This document shows, piece after piece, positions 1 to 8,595 of a stretch of 64,000 nt of DNA. The stretch comes from Methylobacterium sp. Leaf123 (lineage in GTDB: Bacteria > Pseudomonadota > Alphaproteobacteria > Rhizobiales > Beijerinckiaceae): contig NZ_LMNS01000005.1 in assembly GCF_001423405.1 (NCBI RefSeq), positions 85,354 through 149,353 of the forward strand. The letters are read 5' to 3'. The notes under the pieces were generated by a model. It was given only the letters and a program-made list of their open reading frames with translations. It had not been told where the DNA came from and did no database searches. Position numbers and translations under genes: made by a program. How positions within the stretch are numbered: the first letter of the stretch is position 1; the number at the start of each line of letters is the position of its first letter.

Positions 1-123
1 AGTCTCCCGCGCTCTCCCGCCGTGCGGGGACGGGGCGGACGAGCCCGGCCGCGCCGACGCTTCCCGTCGCTGCTCCCGGCCGACACTCCCTTGAGACTCG
101 CAGACATTCGATCGCAGGAGCCG

Positions 124-1137
124 ATGCCCTCAGGCGACGAGAACGCCGTGCCGCCCGCCGGGACCGGCCCCCACCCCTCTTCGAGACCCTTCACGGTCTG
201 CCGCGAGGACGACCCGGTGCCCCCGGCGCTGGCGGGTGCGGTCGCCGCGCTCGGCAATTTCGACGGCGTCCATCGCGGCCACCGCACGCTGATCGAGGCG
301 GTGCGCGCCGAGGCCGGGTCACACCCCGCCGCCGTACTGACCTTCGAGCCACATCCGCGCGCGTTCTTCGCGCCCGACCAGCCGATGTTTCGCCTCACCG
401 GCCCCAGCGCCAAGGAGATCGTGTTCGCGCGCCTCGGACTCGACGGTCTGATCGTGCGCCGCTTCGATGAGCGGCTGGCCGGCACCAGCGCGCGGGATTT
501 CGTGGAGGGTTGGCTGCGCGACGGACTCGGCCTGTCCGGCGTGGTGATCGGCCACGATTTCCATTTCGGCCGCGGACGCGAGGGCTCGCCGGGGATGCTC
601 GCCGAACTCTGCGCCGGGGCCGGCCTGTCCTGCCGCATCGTCCCTGCGGTCTCGGCCGATCCCGGCGACGCGCCGATCTCGTCGAGCGCGATCCGCGCCG
701 CCCTCGCGTCCGGCGACGTGGCGCGGGCGAACGACCTTCTCGGCTATCGCTGGTTCGTGCTGGCCCAGGTGCGCCACGGCGACAAGCGCGGACGGACGCT
801 CGGCTACCCCACCGCCAACCTCGCCCTCGAATCCTGCGGGCTCGCCCATGGCATCTACGCGGTGCGGGTGCGCCTCGCCGATGGCAGCCTGCATGACGGC
901 GTGGCGAGCTACGGCCGCCGCCCGACCTTCGACGACGGCGCGCCACTCCTCGAAGTGCACCTGTTCGACTTCAAGGGCGACCTCTACGGGCAGGAGGTCG
1001 CCGTCGAGCTGCTGGCCTATCTGCGCGGCGAGGAGAAGTTTTCGAGCGCCGAGGCGCTGATCGCGCAGATGGATGTCGACTCGGCGCGGGCCAAGGCGGC
1101 CATCCGCACGGATCGCGTGCCGTCGATGCTCGGCTGA
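124..1137 (+). CDS. ribF: Bifunctional riboflavin kinase / FAD synthetase
   Basis: Phosphorylates riboflavin to FMN and adenylylates FMN to FAD in the cytoplasm. The 337-residue product has an N-terminal nucleotidyltransferase domain with GNFDGVHRGH at about residues 44-53 and the ISSSAIR signature near residue 190. A C-terminal riboflavin kinase domain follows, with GRTLGYPTANL near residue 225 and a closing GxxxYGRRPTF segment. The open frame extends upstream to a GTG at 22, but those 34 residues are Arg/Pro-rich and unlike the family. The ATG at 124 is preceded by AGGAG at a short spacing of 3 nt, so the start is moderately certain. It converges with the dehydrogenase gene that follows. 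Confidence 0.93.
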   Translation: MPSGDENAVPPAGTGPHPSSRPFTVCREDDPVPPALAGAVAALGNFDGVHRGHRTLIEAVRAEAGSHPAAVLTFEPHPRAFFAPDQPMFRLTGPSAKEIVFARLGLDGLIVRRFDERLAGTSARDFVEGWLRDGLGLSGVVIGHDFHFGRGREGSPGMLAELCAGAGLSCRIVPAVSADPGDAPISSSAIRAALASGDVARANDLLGYRWFVLAQVRHGDKRGRTLGYPTANLALESCGLAHGIYAVRVRLADGSLHDGVASYGRRPTFDDGAPLLEVHLFDFKGDLYGQEVAVELLAYLRGEEKFSSAEALIAQMDVDSARAKAAIRTDRVPSMLG

Positions 1138-1266
1138 GGGTCGCTTTCGGCTCCGCCGTCCGACGAATTGCTCGCGGTCTTCGCGGCGGCGTGCAAACGG
1201 CCGCGCCGCGGGGCGGGGAGCCGAAGCCATCCCCCACCGCCGCAGCGACCAGGCTCCGGCCCGCCG

Positions 1267-2271
1267 TCAGAGCATGCTCGGCAGGATCCGGTCCGGCGGA
1301 CGGTGGCCGTCCATGAAGGTCTTGATGTTGATGATGACCTTCTCGCCCATATCGGTGCGGCTCTCATGCGTTGCCGAACCCATATGCGGCAGCAGCACGA
1401 CCTTGCCGGTGCGGGCGAGCCGCACGAGGCGCGGGCTCACCGCCGGCTCCTGCTCGAACACGTCGAGGCCGGCGGCCGAGATTTCGCCCCCCTCGATCAG
1501 GCGCGCCAGCGCGTTCTCGTCGATCACCTCGCCGCGGGCGGTGTTGACGACGATCGCCTCGGGCTTGAGCAGCTTCAGACGGCGGGCCGAGAGCAGGTGA
1601 TAGGTCGCGGGCGTGTGCGGGCAGTTGACCGAGACGATATCCACCCGGGCCAGCATCTGGTCGAGGGATTCCCAGTAGGTCGCGTCGAGCGATTCCTCGA
1701 TATGCGAGGGCACCCGGCGGCGGTTGTGGTAGTGGATCGATAGGCCGAAGGCCTTTGCGCGGCGGGCCAGCGCCTGGCCGATGCGGCCCATGCCGACGAT
1801 GCCGAGGCGCTTGCCCGTGATGCGGCGTCCCAGCATCCAGGTCGGCGACCAGCCCGTGGTCCAATCGTCGTCGGGAATGATCCGCGCGCCTTCCGCGAGC
1901 CGGCGGGCGACCGCCAGGATCAGCGCCATGGTCATGTCGGCGGTGTCCTCGGTCAGCACGCCGGGCGTGTTGGTGACCGTGATGCCGCGCTCCAGCGCCC
2001 CGGCGACGTCGATGTGATCGACGCCGTTACCGAAATTGGCGATGAGCCGCAGGTTCGGTCCCGCCTGGGCGAGCAATCCGGCCCCGATCGCGTCGGTCAC
2101 GGTGGGCACGAGCACGTCGGCCTCCCGAATCGCGGCCGAGAGCGCCTCCTGCGAGAGCGGCGCATCATCGTGGTTGAGGCGCGTATCGAACAATTCGCGC
2201 ATGCGCGTCTCGACCGCGTCCGGCAGACGCCGCGTCACGACCACAAGCGGCTTGCGCTTCAACGACGACAT
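1267..2271 (-). CDS. D-2-hydroxyacid dehydrogenase (glyoxylate/hydroxypyruvate reductase type)
   Basis: NAD(P)H-dependent reductase of 2-oxoacids. In a methylotroph a glyoxylate or hydroxypyruvate role is plausible, but specificity cannot be read from sequence. The 334-residue product shows the substrate-domain motif NFGNGVDHID, the Rossmann GIVGMGRIGQ loop near residue 155, the catalytic Arg segment VNTARGEVID, the Glu in GLDVFEQEP, and the catalytic His in LLPHMGSAT. The start is the ATG at 2271, preceded by GGGAGGGA at good spacing. The longer frame adds 61 basic residues with no family support. It is convergent with ribF and divergent from the SH3 protein. Confidence 0.9.
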   Translation of the reverse strand: MSSLKRKPLVVVTRRLPDAVETRMRELFDTRLNHDDAPLSQEALSAAIREADVLVPTVTDAIGAGLLAQAGPNLRLIANFGNGVDHIDVAGALERGITVTNTPGVLTEDTADMTMALILAVARRLAEGARIIPDDDWTTGWSPTWMLGRRITGKRLGIVGMGRIGQALARRAKAFGLSIHYHNRRRVPSHIEESLDATYWESLDQMLARVDIVSVNCPHTPATYHLLSARRLKLLKPEAIVVNTARGEVIDENALARLIEGGEISAAGLDVFEQEPAVSPRLVRLARTGKVVLLPHMGSATHESRTDMGEKVIINIKTFMDGHRPPDRILPSML

Positions 2272-2598
2272 GTTCCCTCCCCGACGACGCCGTCCGCATT
2301 CCCGTGCCTGCGCCGGACGCCACCCCGCTATGCCGCGAGGGGTCGGCTTACGCTCCCTTAACCATGGCGCGGCCAGATGGAGCGGAAGGCGAACCGGTTC
2401 CCCGGTCCGCTGCAGGACGTTCGGCCTCTCTAGCAGAGAGGTCGGCGAACACAATGCGGCCCTGACCCGGATGGATCAGTGCCGGAGGGCCGGCCGATCC
2501 TGCGCCGACCCATGGACGTTTCCGGCCTGTGCCCTCGCACGCGCCGAAACGCCACCGCCGGACCGACTTTTGGAGACACGGATCGGAGACGAGGCACG
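2272..2598. other. Divergent intergenic region
   Basis: This 327-bp spacer lies between the divergent dehydrogenase and SH3-protein genes, so it should hold both promoters. I see no convincing coding frame, no hairpin terminator and no clear consensus promoter hexamers. Confidence 0.5.
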
Positions 2599-3192
2599 AT
2601 GCGCCCGCCTGAGCTTCCCCCGATGAACCCCGCGCGCCTCGCGCTGCTCGCGGCCTTGTTCGCCCTGTTGATACCCCTGACCGCAGAGGCCGCGCCGGCC
2701 CCCGCGCCGGAGGTCGGCAAGGGGCCCGTAACCAAGCTGCCCCTGCCGCGCTACGCCAGCCTGAAGACCAACCGCGTCAACCTGCGCGAGGGCCCTTCGA
2801 AGGATCACCGCACCCTGTGGGTCTTCCAGCGGGAGGGCCTGCCGGTCGAGATCGTCGCCGAGTTCGAGACCTGGCGCCGCATCCGCGATTCGGAAGGGAC
2901 CGAGGGCTGGGTGCTCCACTCACTGCTCTCGGGCCGCCGGACCGCGGTGGTCATTCCTCCTTCCGGCGAACGGGCCGACGCCGCCAAGGCGACGGTTCCG
3001 CTGACCGCCCGCGCCGACGAGCAATCGGCCGAGCAGGCGCGGCTTCAGCCCGGCGTCATCGGCAGCGTGAAGGGCTGCACCGGCTCGTGGTGCCGTCTCG
3101 TGGTGCCGCTTCCGGACAAGCGCGGCGACGTCGATGGCTATATCCGCCAGAGCCGGCTGTGGGGCGTCTACCCCGACGAGCGGGTGGAATAG
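2599..3192 (+). CDS. Secreted protein with two SH3-like domains
   Basis: Predicted exported protein of 197 residues. A hydrophobic signal segment (about residues 12-32, ending in an AEAAPA cleavage-like site) is followed by a bacterial SH3 domain at about residues 55-105, with the typical VNLREGPS start and GWVLHSLLSG end. A second, more divergent SH3-like unit follows at about 130-190, with GCTGSWCRL and DGYIRQSRLWGVYP. Such domains usually bind peptidoglycan or other envelope partners; the partner here is unknown. The ATG at 2623 (MNPARLAL) is an alternative start that would also give a normal signal peptide. A bidirectional terminator lies 34 bp downstream. Confidence 0.85.
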   Translation: MRPPELPPMNPARLALLAALFALLIPLTAEAAPAPAPEVGKGPVTKLPLPRYASLKTNRVNLREGPSKDHRTLWVFQREGLPVEIVAEFETWRRIRDSEGTEGWVLHSLLSGRRTAVVIPPSGERADAAKATVPLTARADEQSAEQARLQPGVIGSVKGCTGSWCRLVVPLPDKRGDVDGYIRQSRLWGVYPDERVE

Positions 3193-3225
3193 GCCGAGCC
3201 ACCATCACGCAAAAACGAGACAAGA

Positions 3226-3256
3226 AAAAAGGGCCCGGAAATCAGGGCCCTTCTTC
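3226..3256. terminator. Bidirectional rho-independent terminator
   Basis: GGGCCC at 3231-3236 pairs with GGGCCC at 3245-3250 across an 8-nt loop. It is flanked by an A-run on the left and TTCTT on the right, so it works on both strands. It sits between the convergent SH3-protein and irr genes and would end both transcripts. Confidence 0.8.
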
Positions 3257-3279
3257 GTATCGGGAGAGGCGGCGCCGAA

Positions 3280-3780
3280 TCAGGCGCGGCCGGACACCTT
3301 GCGGCGGCGCAGACGCACGATCACTTCGACGCCGGCGATCTCCATGCCCTCGGGCGCGTCGGGCAGCGAATCGACCGAGATGCCGCATTCCGGCATATCG
3401 AGAACCTCGCCTTCTTCCTCGAAGAAGAAGTGGTGGTGCTCGCTCGGGTTGGTGTCGAAATAGGCCTTCGAGCCATCGAGGGCGAGCTGGCGCAAAAGGC
3501 CCGCCTCGGTGAACTGATGCAGCGTGTTGTAGACGGTCGCCAGCGAGACCGGCACCTTGGCGCGCATCGCCTCGTCGTAGAGCATTTCCGCGGTCAGGTG
3601 GCGGTCGCCGCGGCCGAACAGAAGCCAGCCCAGCGAGAGGCGCTGACGGGTCGGGCGCAGGCCGGCCCGGCGCAAGCGATCGCGCAGGTCCGAGAGCGGG
3701 CAGCCCCGACGGCCGGTCGCGTCGCCCGGAGAAGCGGACCGTGCGTTCAGCACGGCCTGGAGAGGCATCAAATCGGACAT
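3280..3780 (-). CDS. irr: Irr, iron response regulator of the Fur family
   Basis: Transcription regulator that in rhizobia senses heme status and controls iron and heme genes. The 166-residue product carries the Irr signature: LRRAGLRPTRQR, the winged-helix LGWLLFGRGDRHLTAEMLYDEA, VSLATVYNTL, and the SEHHHFF histidine cluster. A Cys-Pro pair (GCPLSDL, about residue 27) sits where Bradyrhizobium Irr has its N-terminal heme regulatory motif. The start at ATG 3780 is favoured because the longer frame reads through a good promoter. It lies next to fabA, divergently transcribed, as in other Rhizobiales. Confidence 0.93.
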   Translation of the reverse strand: MSDLMPLQAVLNARSASPGDATGRRGCPLSDLRDRLRRAGLRPTRQRLSLGWLLFGRGDRHLTAEMLYDEAMRAKVPVSLATVYNTLHQFTEAGLLRQLALDGSKAYFDTNPSEHHHFFFEEEGEVLDMPECGISVDSLPDAPEGMEIAGVEVIVRLRRRKVSGRA

Positions 3781-3784
3781 CGTC

Positions 3785-3854
3785 GGGAACGATTCCCAGT
3801 TATTTAGAATGAGTATAGGGTAGAAATTATACGGATCATGGAGCCCTGCGGCAA
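3785..3854 (-). promoter_or_regulatory. irr promoter and possible iron-control site
   Basis: On the minus strand, TTGCCG (3854-3849) and a perfect TATAAT (3831-3826) are separated by 17 bp, a convincing housekeeping promoter pointing into irr. Downstream, TTTAGAA at 3803-3809 matches one half of the rhizobial iron control element, and GGGAA-CGA-TTCCC at 3785-3797 forms a dyad just before the start codon. The promoter is well supported; autoregulation by Irr is inference. Confidence 0.6.
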
Positions 3855-4068
3855 CCCATGCCGAGGCCGACATCGGTTTGATACGTGGACGGTGCATGGC
3901 TCTCATCGATTCGGCGAGCGTTACGCCGGGCGTCGACTGAGCATCGGCCCTGCGCGAGGGCGGCTTGGTGGGCGCGCGGAGCCTGTGCTAACGAGGCGCC
4001 CATTCCATCACGCCTTGTCCGTTCGCACGCATCGGACCCGTCCGTCACCGAGGACCCGTACGTCATCC

Positions 4069-4608
4069 ATGGCCTCTCTCGACCAGCAATCCGACGGCGC
4101 TTCACCGCAGCGCGCTTCGAGCTTCTCCTACGAGGATCTCCTGGCCTGCGGACGCGGTGAGCTGTTCGGAGCGGGCAATGCCCAGCTTCCGCTCCCGCCG
4201 ATGCTGATGTTCGACCGGATCACCTCGATCGGGACCGAGGGCGGCGCCCACGGCAAGGGCCACGTGCGGGCCGAGTTCGATATCCGGCCGGACCTCTGGT
4301 TCTTCCCCTGCCACTTCAAGGACGATCCGGTCATGCCCGGCTGCCTCGGGCTCGATGCCCTGTGGCAGCTCGTCGGCTTCCATCTCGGCTGGCTCGGCGC
4401 CCTGGGCCGCGGCCGGGCGCTCGGCGTCGGCGAGGTGAAGTTCACCGATCAGGTGCTGCCGACCGTCGAACGGGTCGTCTACGGCATCGACATCAAGCGC
4501 GTGCGCCAGGGCAAGCTCGTGCTCGGCATCGCCGACGGCTGGCTCGAGGCCGACGGCCGGCGCATCTACGAGGCGAACGACCTGCGCGTGGCGCTGTTCC
4601 GCGCCTGA
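4069..4608 (+). CDS. fabA: 3-hydroxydecanoyl-ACP dehydratase/isomerase
   Basis: Dehydrates 3-hydroxydecanoyl-ACP and isomerises trans-2- to cis-3-decenoyl-ACP, the branch point to unsaturated fatty acids. The 179-residue product is of normal length. The active-site region [24 protein letters not shown] supplies the catalytic His (about residue 82) and Asp (about 96). The start at ATG 4069 fits the FabA N-terminus; the frame open upstream overlaps the irr promoter and is not coding. fabB follows 174 bp downstream, so the two probably share a transcript. The spacer holds a 12-bp-stem GC hairpin (4657-4683) without a T-run. Confidence 0.95.
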   Translation: MASLDQQSDGASPQRASSFSYEDLLACGRGELFGAGNAQLPLPPMLMFDRITSIGTEGGAHGKGHVRAEFDIRPDLWFFPCHFKDDPVMPGCLGLDALWQLVGFHLGWLGALGRGRALGVGEVKFTDQVLPTVERVVYGIDIKRVRQGKLVLGIADGWLEADGRRIYEANDLRVALFRA

Positions 4609-4782
4609 AACCGGCGCCGCCCGCTCGATCCTGCCGCTCGGTTCGGAGGGTTTTTCGCGCCGAACCGGCCGCCGGTTCGGCGCCGAGTGCGCGAAGCGCG
4701 GTTGAGATTGGCCGCGCATCATCCTAACTGACCTCCCCGAGGAAACGCCGCACCAGCCGCGGCGTCAGCAGCACGAGCCATC

Positions 4783-6009
4783 ATGCGGCGTGTCGTCATC
4801 AGCGGGATGGGCATCGTCTCGTCCATCGGCAACAATACTGGGGAGGTTCTGGACTCCCTGCGCGAGGCCCGTTCCGGGATCGCCCGCTCCGAGGCGCAGG
4901 CCGCGCATGGCTTCCGCAGCCAAGTGGCGGGCGCCCCGACGATCGACCCCGAGGGCGTCGTCGATCGCCGCGCCATGCGCTTCCACGGCGGCGGCACCGC
5001 CTGGAACCACATCGCCATGGATCAGGCGATCCGCGATGCCGGCCTTGAGGAGCGGGAGATCTCCAACGACCGCACCGGCATCATCATGGGCTCGGGCGGT
5101 CCCTCGACCCGCACCATCGTCGAATCGGCCGCCATCGCCCGCGAGAAGGGGCCGAAGCGCGTCGGCCCGTTCGCGGTGCCCAAGGCGATGTCCTCGACTG
5201 CGTCCGCCACACTGGCGACGTGGTTCAAGATCCGCGGCGTGAACTATTCGATCTCCTCGGCCTGCGCGACTTCGAATCACTGCATCGGCAACGCCGCCGA
5301 GATCATCCGCGGCGGCCGGCAGGACATCATCTTCGCGGGCGGTTGCGAGGAGCTGGACTGGACGCTCTCCGTGCTGTTCGACGCCATGGGCGCGATGTCC
5401 TCGCGCTACAACGACACCCCGGCCCGCGCCTCCCGCGCCTATGACGTGAATCGCGACGGCTTCGTCATCGCCGGCGGCGCCGGTGTGCTGGTTCTGGAAG
5501 AGTACGAGCACGCCAAGGCCCGTGGCGCGCGGATCTACGGCGAGATCGCCGGCTACGGCGCCACCTCCGACGGGCACGACATGGTCGCCCCCTCCGGCGA
5601 GGGCGCGGTGCGGTGTATGCGTCAGGCCATGGAAGACCTGAAGGGCGCCAAGATCGACTACATCAACCCGCATGCCACCTCGACGCCGGTCGGCGACGAC
5701 AAGGAGATCGAGGCGATCCGCGCGGTGTTCGGCAGCGGTGACGCCTGCCCGCCGATCTCGGCCACCAAGTCGCTGACCGGGCATTCGCTCGGCGCGACCG
5801 GGGTGCAGGAGGCGATCTATTCGCTCCTGATGATGAACAACGGTTTCATCTGCGAGAGCGCGCATATCGAGGAACTCGATCCGGCCTTCGCCGACATGCC
5901 GATCCTGCGCCAGCGCCGGGACGGGGCGCAGCTCGGCCACGTGATGTCGAACTCCTTCGGCTTCGGCGGCACCAACGCGACCCTCGTGCTCAAGCATCCG
6001 GACGCGTGA
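4783..6009 (+). CDS. fabB: 3-oxoacyl-ACP synthase I
   Basis: Condensing enzyme that elongates cis-3-decenoyl-ACP and so completes unsaturated fatty-acid synthesis with FabA. The 408-residue product has the ketosynthase triad: Cys at about 161 ([12 protein letters not shown]), His near 296 ([11 protein letters not shown]) and His near 331 ([10 protein letters not shown]). The C-terminal glycine loop NSFGFGGTN is present. Pairing with fabA separates it from the FabF-type synthase encoded near 45 kb. A strong hairpin lies right after the stop. Confidence 0.95.
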   Translation: MRRVVISGMGIVSSIGNNTGEVLDSLREARSGIARSEAQAAHGFRSQVAGAPTIDPEGVVDRRAMRFHGGGTAWNHIAMDQAIRDAGLEEREISNDRTGIIMGSGGPSTRTIVESAAIAREKGPKRVGPFAVPKAMSSTASATLATWFKIRGVNYSISSACATSNHCIGNAAEIIRGGRQDIIFAGGCEELDWTLSVLFDAMGAMSSRYNDTPARASRAYDVNRDGFVIAGGAGVLVLEEYEHAKARGARIYGEIAGYGATSDGHDMVAPSGEGAVRCMRQAMEDLKGAKIDYINPHATSTPVGDDKEIEAIRAVFGSGDACPPISATKSLTGHSLGATGVQEAIYSLLMMNNGFICESAHIEELDPAFADMPILRQRRDGAQLGHVMSNSFGFGGTNATLVLKHPDA

Positions 6010-6020
6010 GAGACGGAACC

Positions 6021-6053
6021 GCTGCACGGCGCCTTGCCGTGCAGCGCAGTTTA
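6021..6053 (+). terminator. Terminator after fabAB
   Basis: A perfect 10-bp stem, GCTGCACGGC (6021-6030) with GCCGTGCAGC (6036-6045), encloses a 5-nt loop. The following GCAGTTTAT has only three Ts in a row. The hairpin starts 11 bp after the fabB stop. Confidence 0.65.
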
Positions 6054-6162
6054 TCTCGCAGTTGCGAGAAGACAGGCCAAGCATAAGCCAAGCCTTAGTC
6101 TGATGGATTGGCGGAACCGACCAGTTGTCTTTGCGTTCCTGCTTCGATAGGCAGGTAACACC

Positions 6163-6282
6163 ATGATCGTCTTCCTCGCTCTGCTCACCGTCTCCAGCCT
6201 GGCCATCGCGGCCGGCGTGGCGGTGCGCGCCAAGCAATCCCTGATCGACGACGCGCAGTCCGGAACCCGCGGCTACTTCTGA
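6163..6282 (+). CDS. Small single-pass membrane protein, 39 residues
   Basis: The frame starts at ATG 6163 with a GGCAGG-like ribosome binding site and ends at 6282. The product is a hydrophobic helix of about 20 residues (MIVFLALLTVSSLAIAAGVA) followed by a charged tail ending in GTRGYF. The gene sits alone between two strong hairpins, downstream of fabAB and upstream of fabI, which supports a separate transcript. No family is recognised. Function is unknown; small membrane proteins of this kind often modify larger membrane complexes, but nothing here shows which. Confidence 0.6.
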   Translation: MIVFLALLTVSSLAIAAGVAVRAKQSLIDDAQSGTRGYF

Positions 6283-6311
6283 ACGCCGGCCGCCCATCCG
6301 AAACGGCGTCC

Positions 6312-6341
6312 AGCCCCGTCGCATCCGCGCCGGGGCTTTTT
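6312..6341 (+). terminator. Rho-independent terminator after the 39-residue gene
   Basis: AGCCCCG (6312-6318) pairs with CGGGGCT (6331-6337) across a 12-nt loop and runs into five Ts. It starts 30 bp after the small gene and should insulate it from fabI. Confidence 0.75.
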
Positions 6342-6474
6342 CATGCCGGCATCCTCAGGCCTTTTCCCCTTGCCCGGATGCAAGCGGGTTCCACGCGTGG
6401 ACAGGCCCTCGCCCGGCGGGCTAAGCCTCGGACAGGGCGCTGCGGCGCCGGGCCGAACGCGTACGGATAAGAGA

Positions 6475-7305
6475 ATGACGGGTTTGATGGCGGGCAAGCG
6501 CGGCCTCATCATGGGGGTCGCCAACGATCATTCGATCGCGTGGGGCATCGCCAAGACCCTGCACCGGCACGGCGCCGAGCTCGCCTTCACCTATCAGGGC
6601 GAGGCGCTCGGGCGCCGCGTCGCGCCGCTCGCGGCCTCGGTCGGCTCCGATATCGTGCTGCCTTGTGACGTCGAGGATCTCGCGACCGTCGATGCCGCGT
6701 TCGCCACCCTCGATGAGCGCTTCCCCGAGGGGATCGATTTCGTCGTCCACGCCATCGGCTTTTCCGACAAGGCGCAGCTCAAGGGCCGCTACGTCGACGT
6801 CACGACCCGTGCGAATTTCTCGCGGACCATGACGATCTCCTGCTTCTCCTTCACCGAGATCGCCCAGCGCGCCGCGGCTCGGATGCCCCGGGGCGGTTCG
6901 CTGCTGACGCTGACCTATGCCGGCTCGACGCGGGTGATGCCGAACTACAACGTGATGGGCGTGGCCAAGGCCGCGCTCGAAGCCTCCGTCCGCTATCTCG
7001 CCAGCGACCTCGGCCCCGACGGTGTCCGCGTCAACGCGCTCTCGGCCGGGCCGATGCGCACGCTGGCCGGCGCCGGCATCGCCGATGCGCGGCTGATGTA
7101 CAACCACCAGAAGGCCCACGCCCCGCTTCGGCGCACGGTGACGCTGGACGATGTCGGCAACTCCGCGCTCTACCTGCTCTCCGATCTCTCGGGCGGCGTG
7201 ACCGGCGAGATCCACTTCGTCGATTCGGGCTACAACATCATCTCGATGCCCCGCCCGGCGGTGCTTCAGGCCCAGGACGAGGCGGGCGTCGTCGGCGATC
7301 TGTGA
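6475..7305 (+). CDS. fabI: Enoyl-ACP reductase (NADH)
   Basis: Catalyses the last reduction of each fatty-acid elongation cycle. The 276-residue short-chain dehydrogenase has the FabI-type nucleotide loop GVANDHSIAWGIA (about 14-26), then TLTYAGSTRVMPNYNVMGVAK with Tyr148, Tyr158 and Lys165 as the substrate-binding and catalytic residues. The C-terminal part has VNALSAGPMRTLA. The start at ATG 6475 follows AAGAGA. The open frame upstream covers the preceding terminator and is not coding. A triclosan-type FabI is inferred from these motifs rather than FabV or FabK. Confidence 0.94.
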   Translation: MTGLMAGKRGLIMGVANDHSIAWGIAKTLHRHGAELAFTYQGEALGRRVAPLAASVGSDIVLPCDVEDLATVDAAFATLDERFPEGIDFVVHAIGFSDKAQLKGRYVDVTTRANFSRTMTISCFSFTEIAQRAAARMPRGGSLLTLTYAGSTRVMPNYNVMGVAKAALEASVRYLASDLGPDGVRVNALSAGPMRTLAGAGIADARLMYNHQKAHAPLRRTVTLDDVGNSALYLLSDLSGGVTGEIHFVDSGYNIISMPRPAVLQAQDEAGVVGDL

Positions 7306-7372
7306 TCCCACCGGCAGCGTGTCGTCGCGTCGCTTGTGCGCGCCCGCGTCACGCCGCAGGGTGCGGCCCGCG

Positions 7373-8134
7373 ATGATCCCCTCCCCCCGCCAGCCCGTGC
7401 CGCGATCCCTCTCCCGAACGCTCGTCCTGGCCGCTCTCCTGCTCGTGGGCGGCGCGGGTGCGGCGTGGGCGCAGAGCGTCACCCTCGATCTCGGCGCGGG
7501 CGGCACCACGGAACGGGCGCTGCAGCTCGTCGCGCTGATCACGGTCCTGGCGCTCGCGCCCTCCGTGCTGGTGATGGCGACCTCGTTCACTCGGATCGTC
7601 GTGGTGCTGTCGATCCTGCGCTCGGCGCTCGGCACGCAGACCGCGCCGCCCAACACGGTGATGGTGAGTCTGGCCCTGTTCCTGACCGCCTTCGTGATGG
7701 CGCCGACGGCGCGCGAGGCCTACCGGACCGGCGTCGAGCCGCTGATGGCGGGCCAGATCAGCCAGTCCCAGGCGTTCGAGCGGGCCTCGGCGCCGTTCAA
7801 GACCTTCATGTTGCGCAACGTGCGCGAGAAGGACCTCAAGCTGTTCCTCGATATGGCGCGCCAGCCGGCCCCGGCGGGCCCGGAGGCGATCGGCCTGGAG
7901 ATCGTCACCCCGGCCTTCATGATCTCCGAATTGCGGCGCGCCTTCGAGATCGGCTTCCTCCTGTTCATCCCCTTCCTCATCATCGACCTCGTCGTCGCCT
8001 CGGTGCTGATGGCGATGGGCATGATGATGCTGCCGCCGGCCACGGTCGCGCTGCCGTTCAAGCTGATCTTCTTCGTTCTGGTCGATGGGTGGACGCTGGT
8101 GGCGGGCTCTCTGATTCAGAGCTACGGAAGCTGA
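7373..8134 (+). CDS. fliP: Flagellar type III export membrane protein FliP
   Basis: FliP builds the export gate of the flagellar type III secretion core with FliQ and FliR. The 253-residue product has a cleavable signal (hydrophobic to AGAAWAQ, about residue 34). Family motifs follow: PSVLVMATSFTRIVVVLSILRSALGTQ, NTVMVSLALFLT, and the C-terminal TPAFMISELRRAFEIGFLLFIPFLIIDLVV. At least four membrane helices are visible. Oddly, no other flagellar gene is recognisable nearby; the neighbours are fabI and a DoxX gene. The sequence looks intact, so it is probably a displaced but working gene. Confidence 0.93.
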   Translation: MIPSPRQPVPRSLSRTLVLAALLLVGGAGAAWAQSVTLDLGAGGTTERALQLVALITVLALAPSVLVMATSFTRIVVVLSILRSALGTQTAPPNTVMVSLALFLTAFVMAPTAREAYRTGVEPLMAGQISQSQAFERASAPFKTFMLRNVREKDLKLFLDMARQPAPAGPEAIGLEIVTPAFMISELRRAFEIGFLLFIPFLIIDLVVASVLMAMGMMMLPPATVALPFKLIFFVLVDGWTLVAGSLIQSYGS

Positions 8135-8190
8135 AGACTGCTACGCTTCGATTCGAGGTTGTGGCGGCCGCGTAACGAGGACGCCGACGC

Positions 8191-8592
8191 ATGGATCTGA
8201 CGACCACCACCACTCACTGGGCCCCGCGGATGCTGAGCATCCTGCGTATCGTTTCGGCGCTGATCTTCATGGCGCACGGCACGCAGAAGATCCTCGGCTT
8301 TCCGGCCAGCTCGATGAACCCGCCGCTGATGTCGCTGCCGGGCATCGCCGGCCTGCTCGAACTCATCGGCGGTGCGCTGCTCGTGGTCGGGCTGTTCAGC
8401 CGGCCGGTGGCCTTCATCCTCTCCGGCCAGATGGCCTTCGCCTACTTCATCGCCCACGCCCCCAAGAACTTCTACCCGGCCCTGAACGGCGGCGACGCGG
8501 CGATCCTGTTCTGCTTCGTCTTCCTCTACATCGCCTTCGCCGGCCCCGGCCCGTGGAGCATCGACGCGCAGCGCGGCCGCAGCCGCATCTAA
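8191..8592 (+). CDS. DoxX family membrane protein
   Basis: Small inner-membrane protein of 133 residues with four predicted helices. It has the DoxX-type features RIVSALIFMAHGTQKILGF near the N-terminus, the loop GIAGLLELIGGALLVVGLFSRP, and YFIAHAPKNFYPALNGGDAAILFCFVFLYIAFAGPGPWS at the end. DoxX proteins are tied loosely to respiratory or redox-stress functions; the exact role is unknown. ATG 8191 is preceded by GAGGA. The spacing to fliP is 56 bp, so co-transcription is possible. It converges with the TPR protein gene, 3 bp apart. Confidence 0.85.
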   Translation: MDLTTTTTHWAPRMLSILRIVSALIFMAHGTQKILGFPASSMNPPLMSLPGIAGLLELIGGALLVVGLFSRPVAFILSGQMAFAYFIAHAPKNFYPALNGGDAAILFCFVFLYIAFAGPGPWSIDAQRGRSRI

Positions 8593-8595
8593 CCC

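Noticed and set aside
1146-1225. TTCGGCTCC/GGAGCCGAA inverted repeat between ribF and the dehydrogenase
   Set aside because: The 62-nt loop is too long for a normal terminator and no T-run follows.
4657-4683. 12-bp-stem GC hairpin between fabA and fabB
   Set aside because: No T-run on either strand after the stem; it is more likely an mRNA structure than a terminator.
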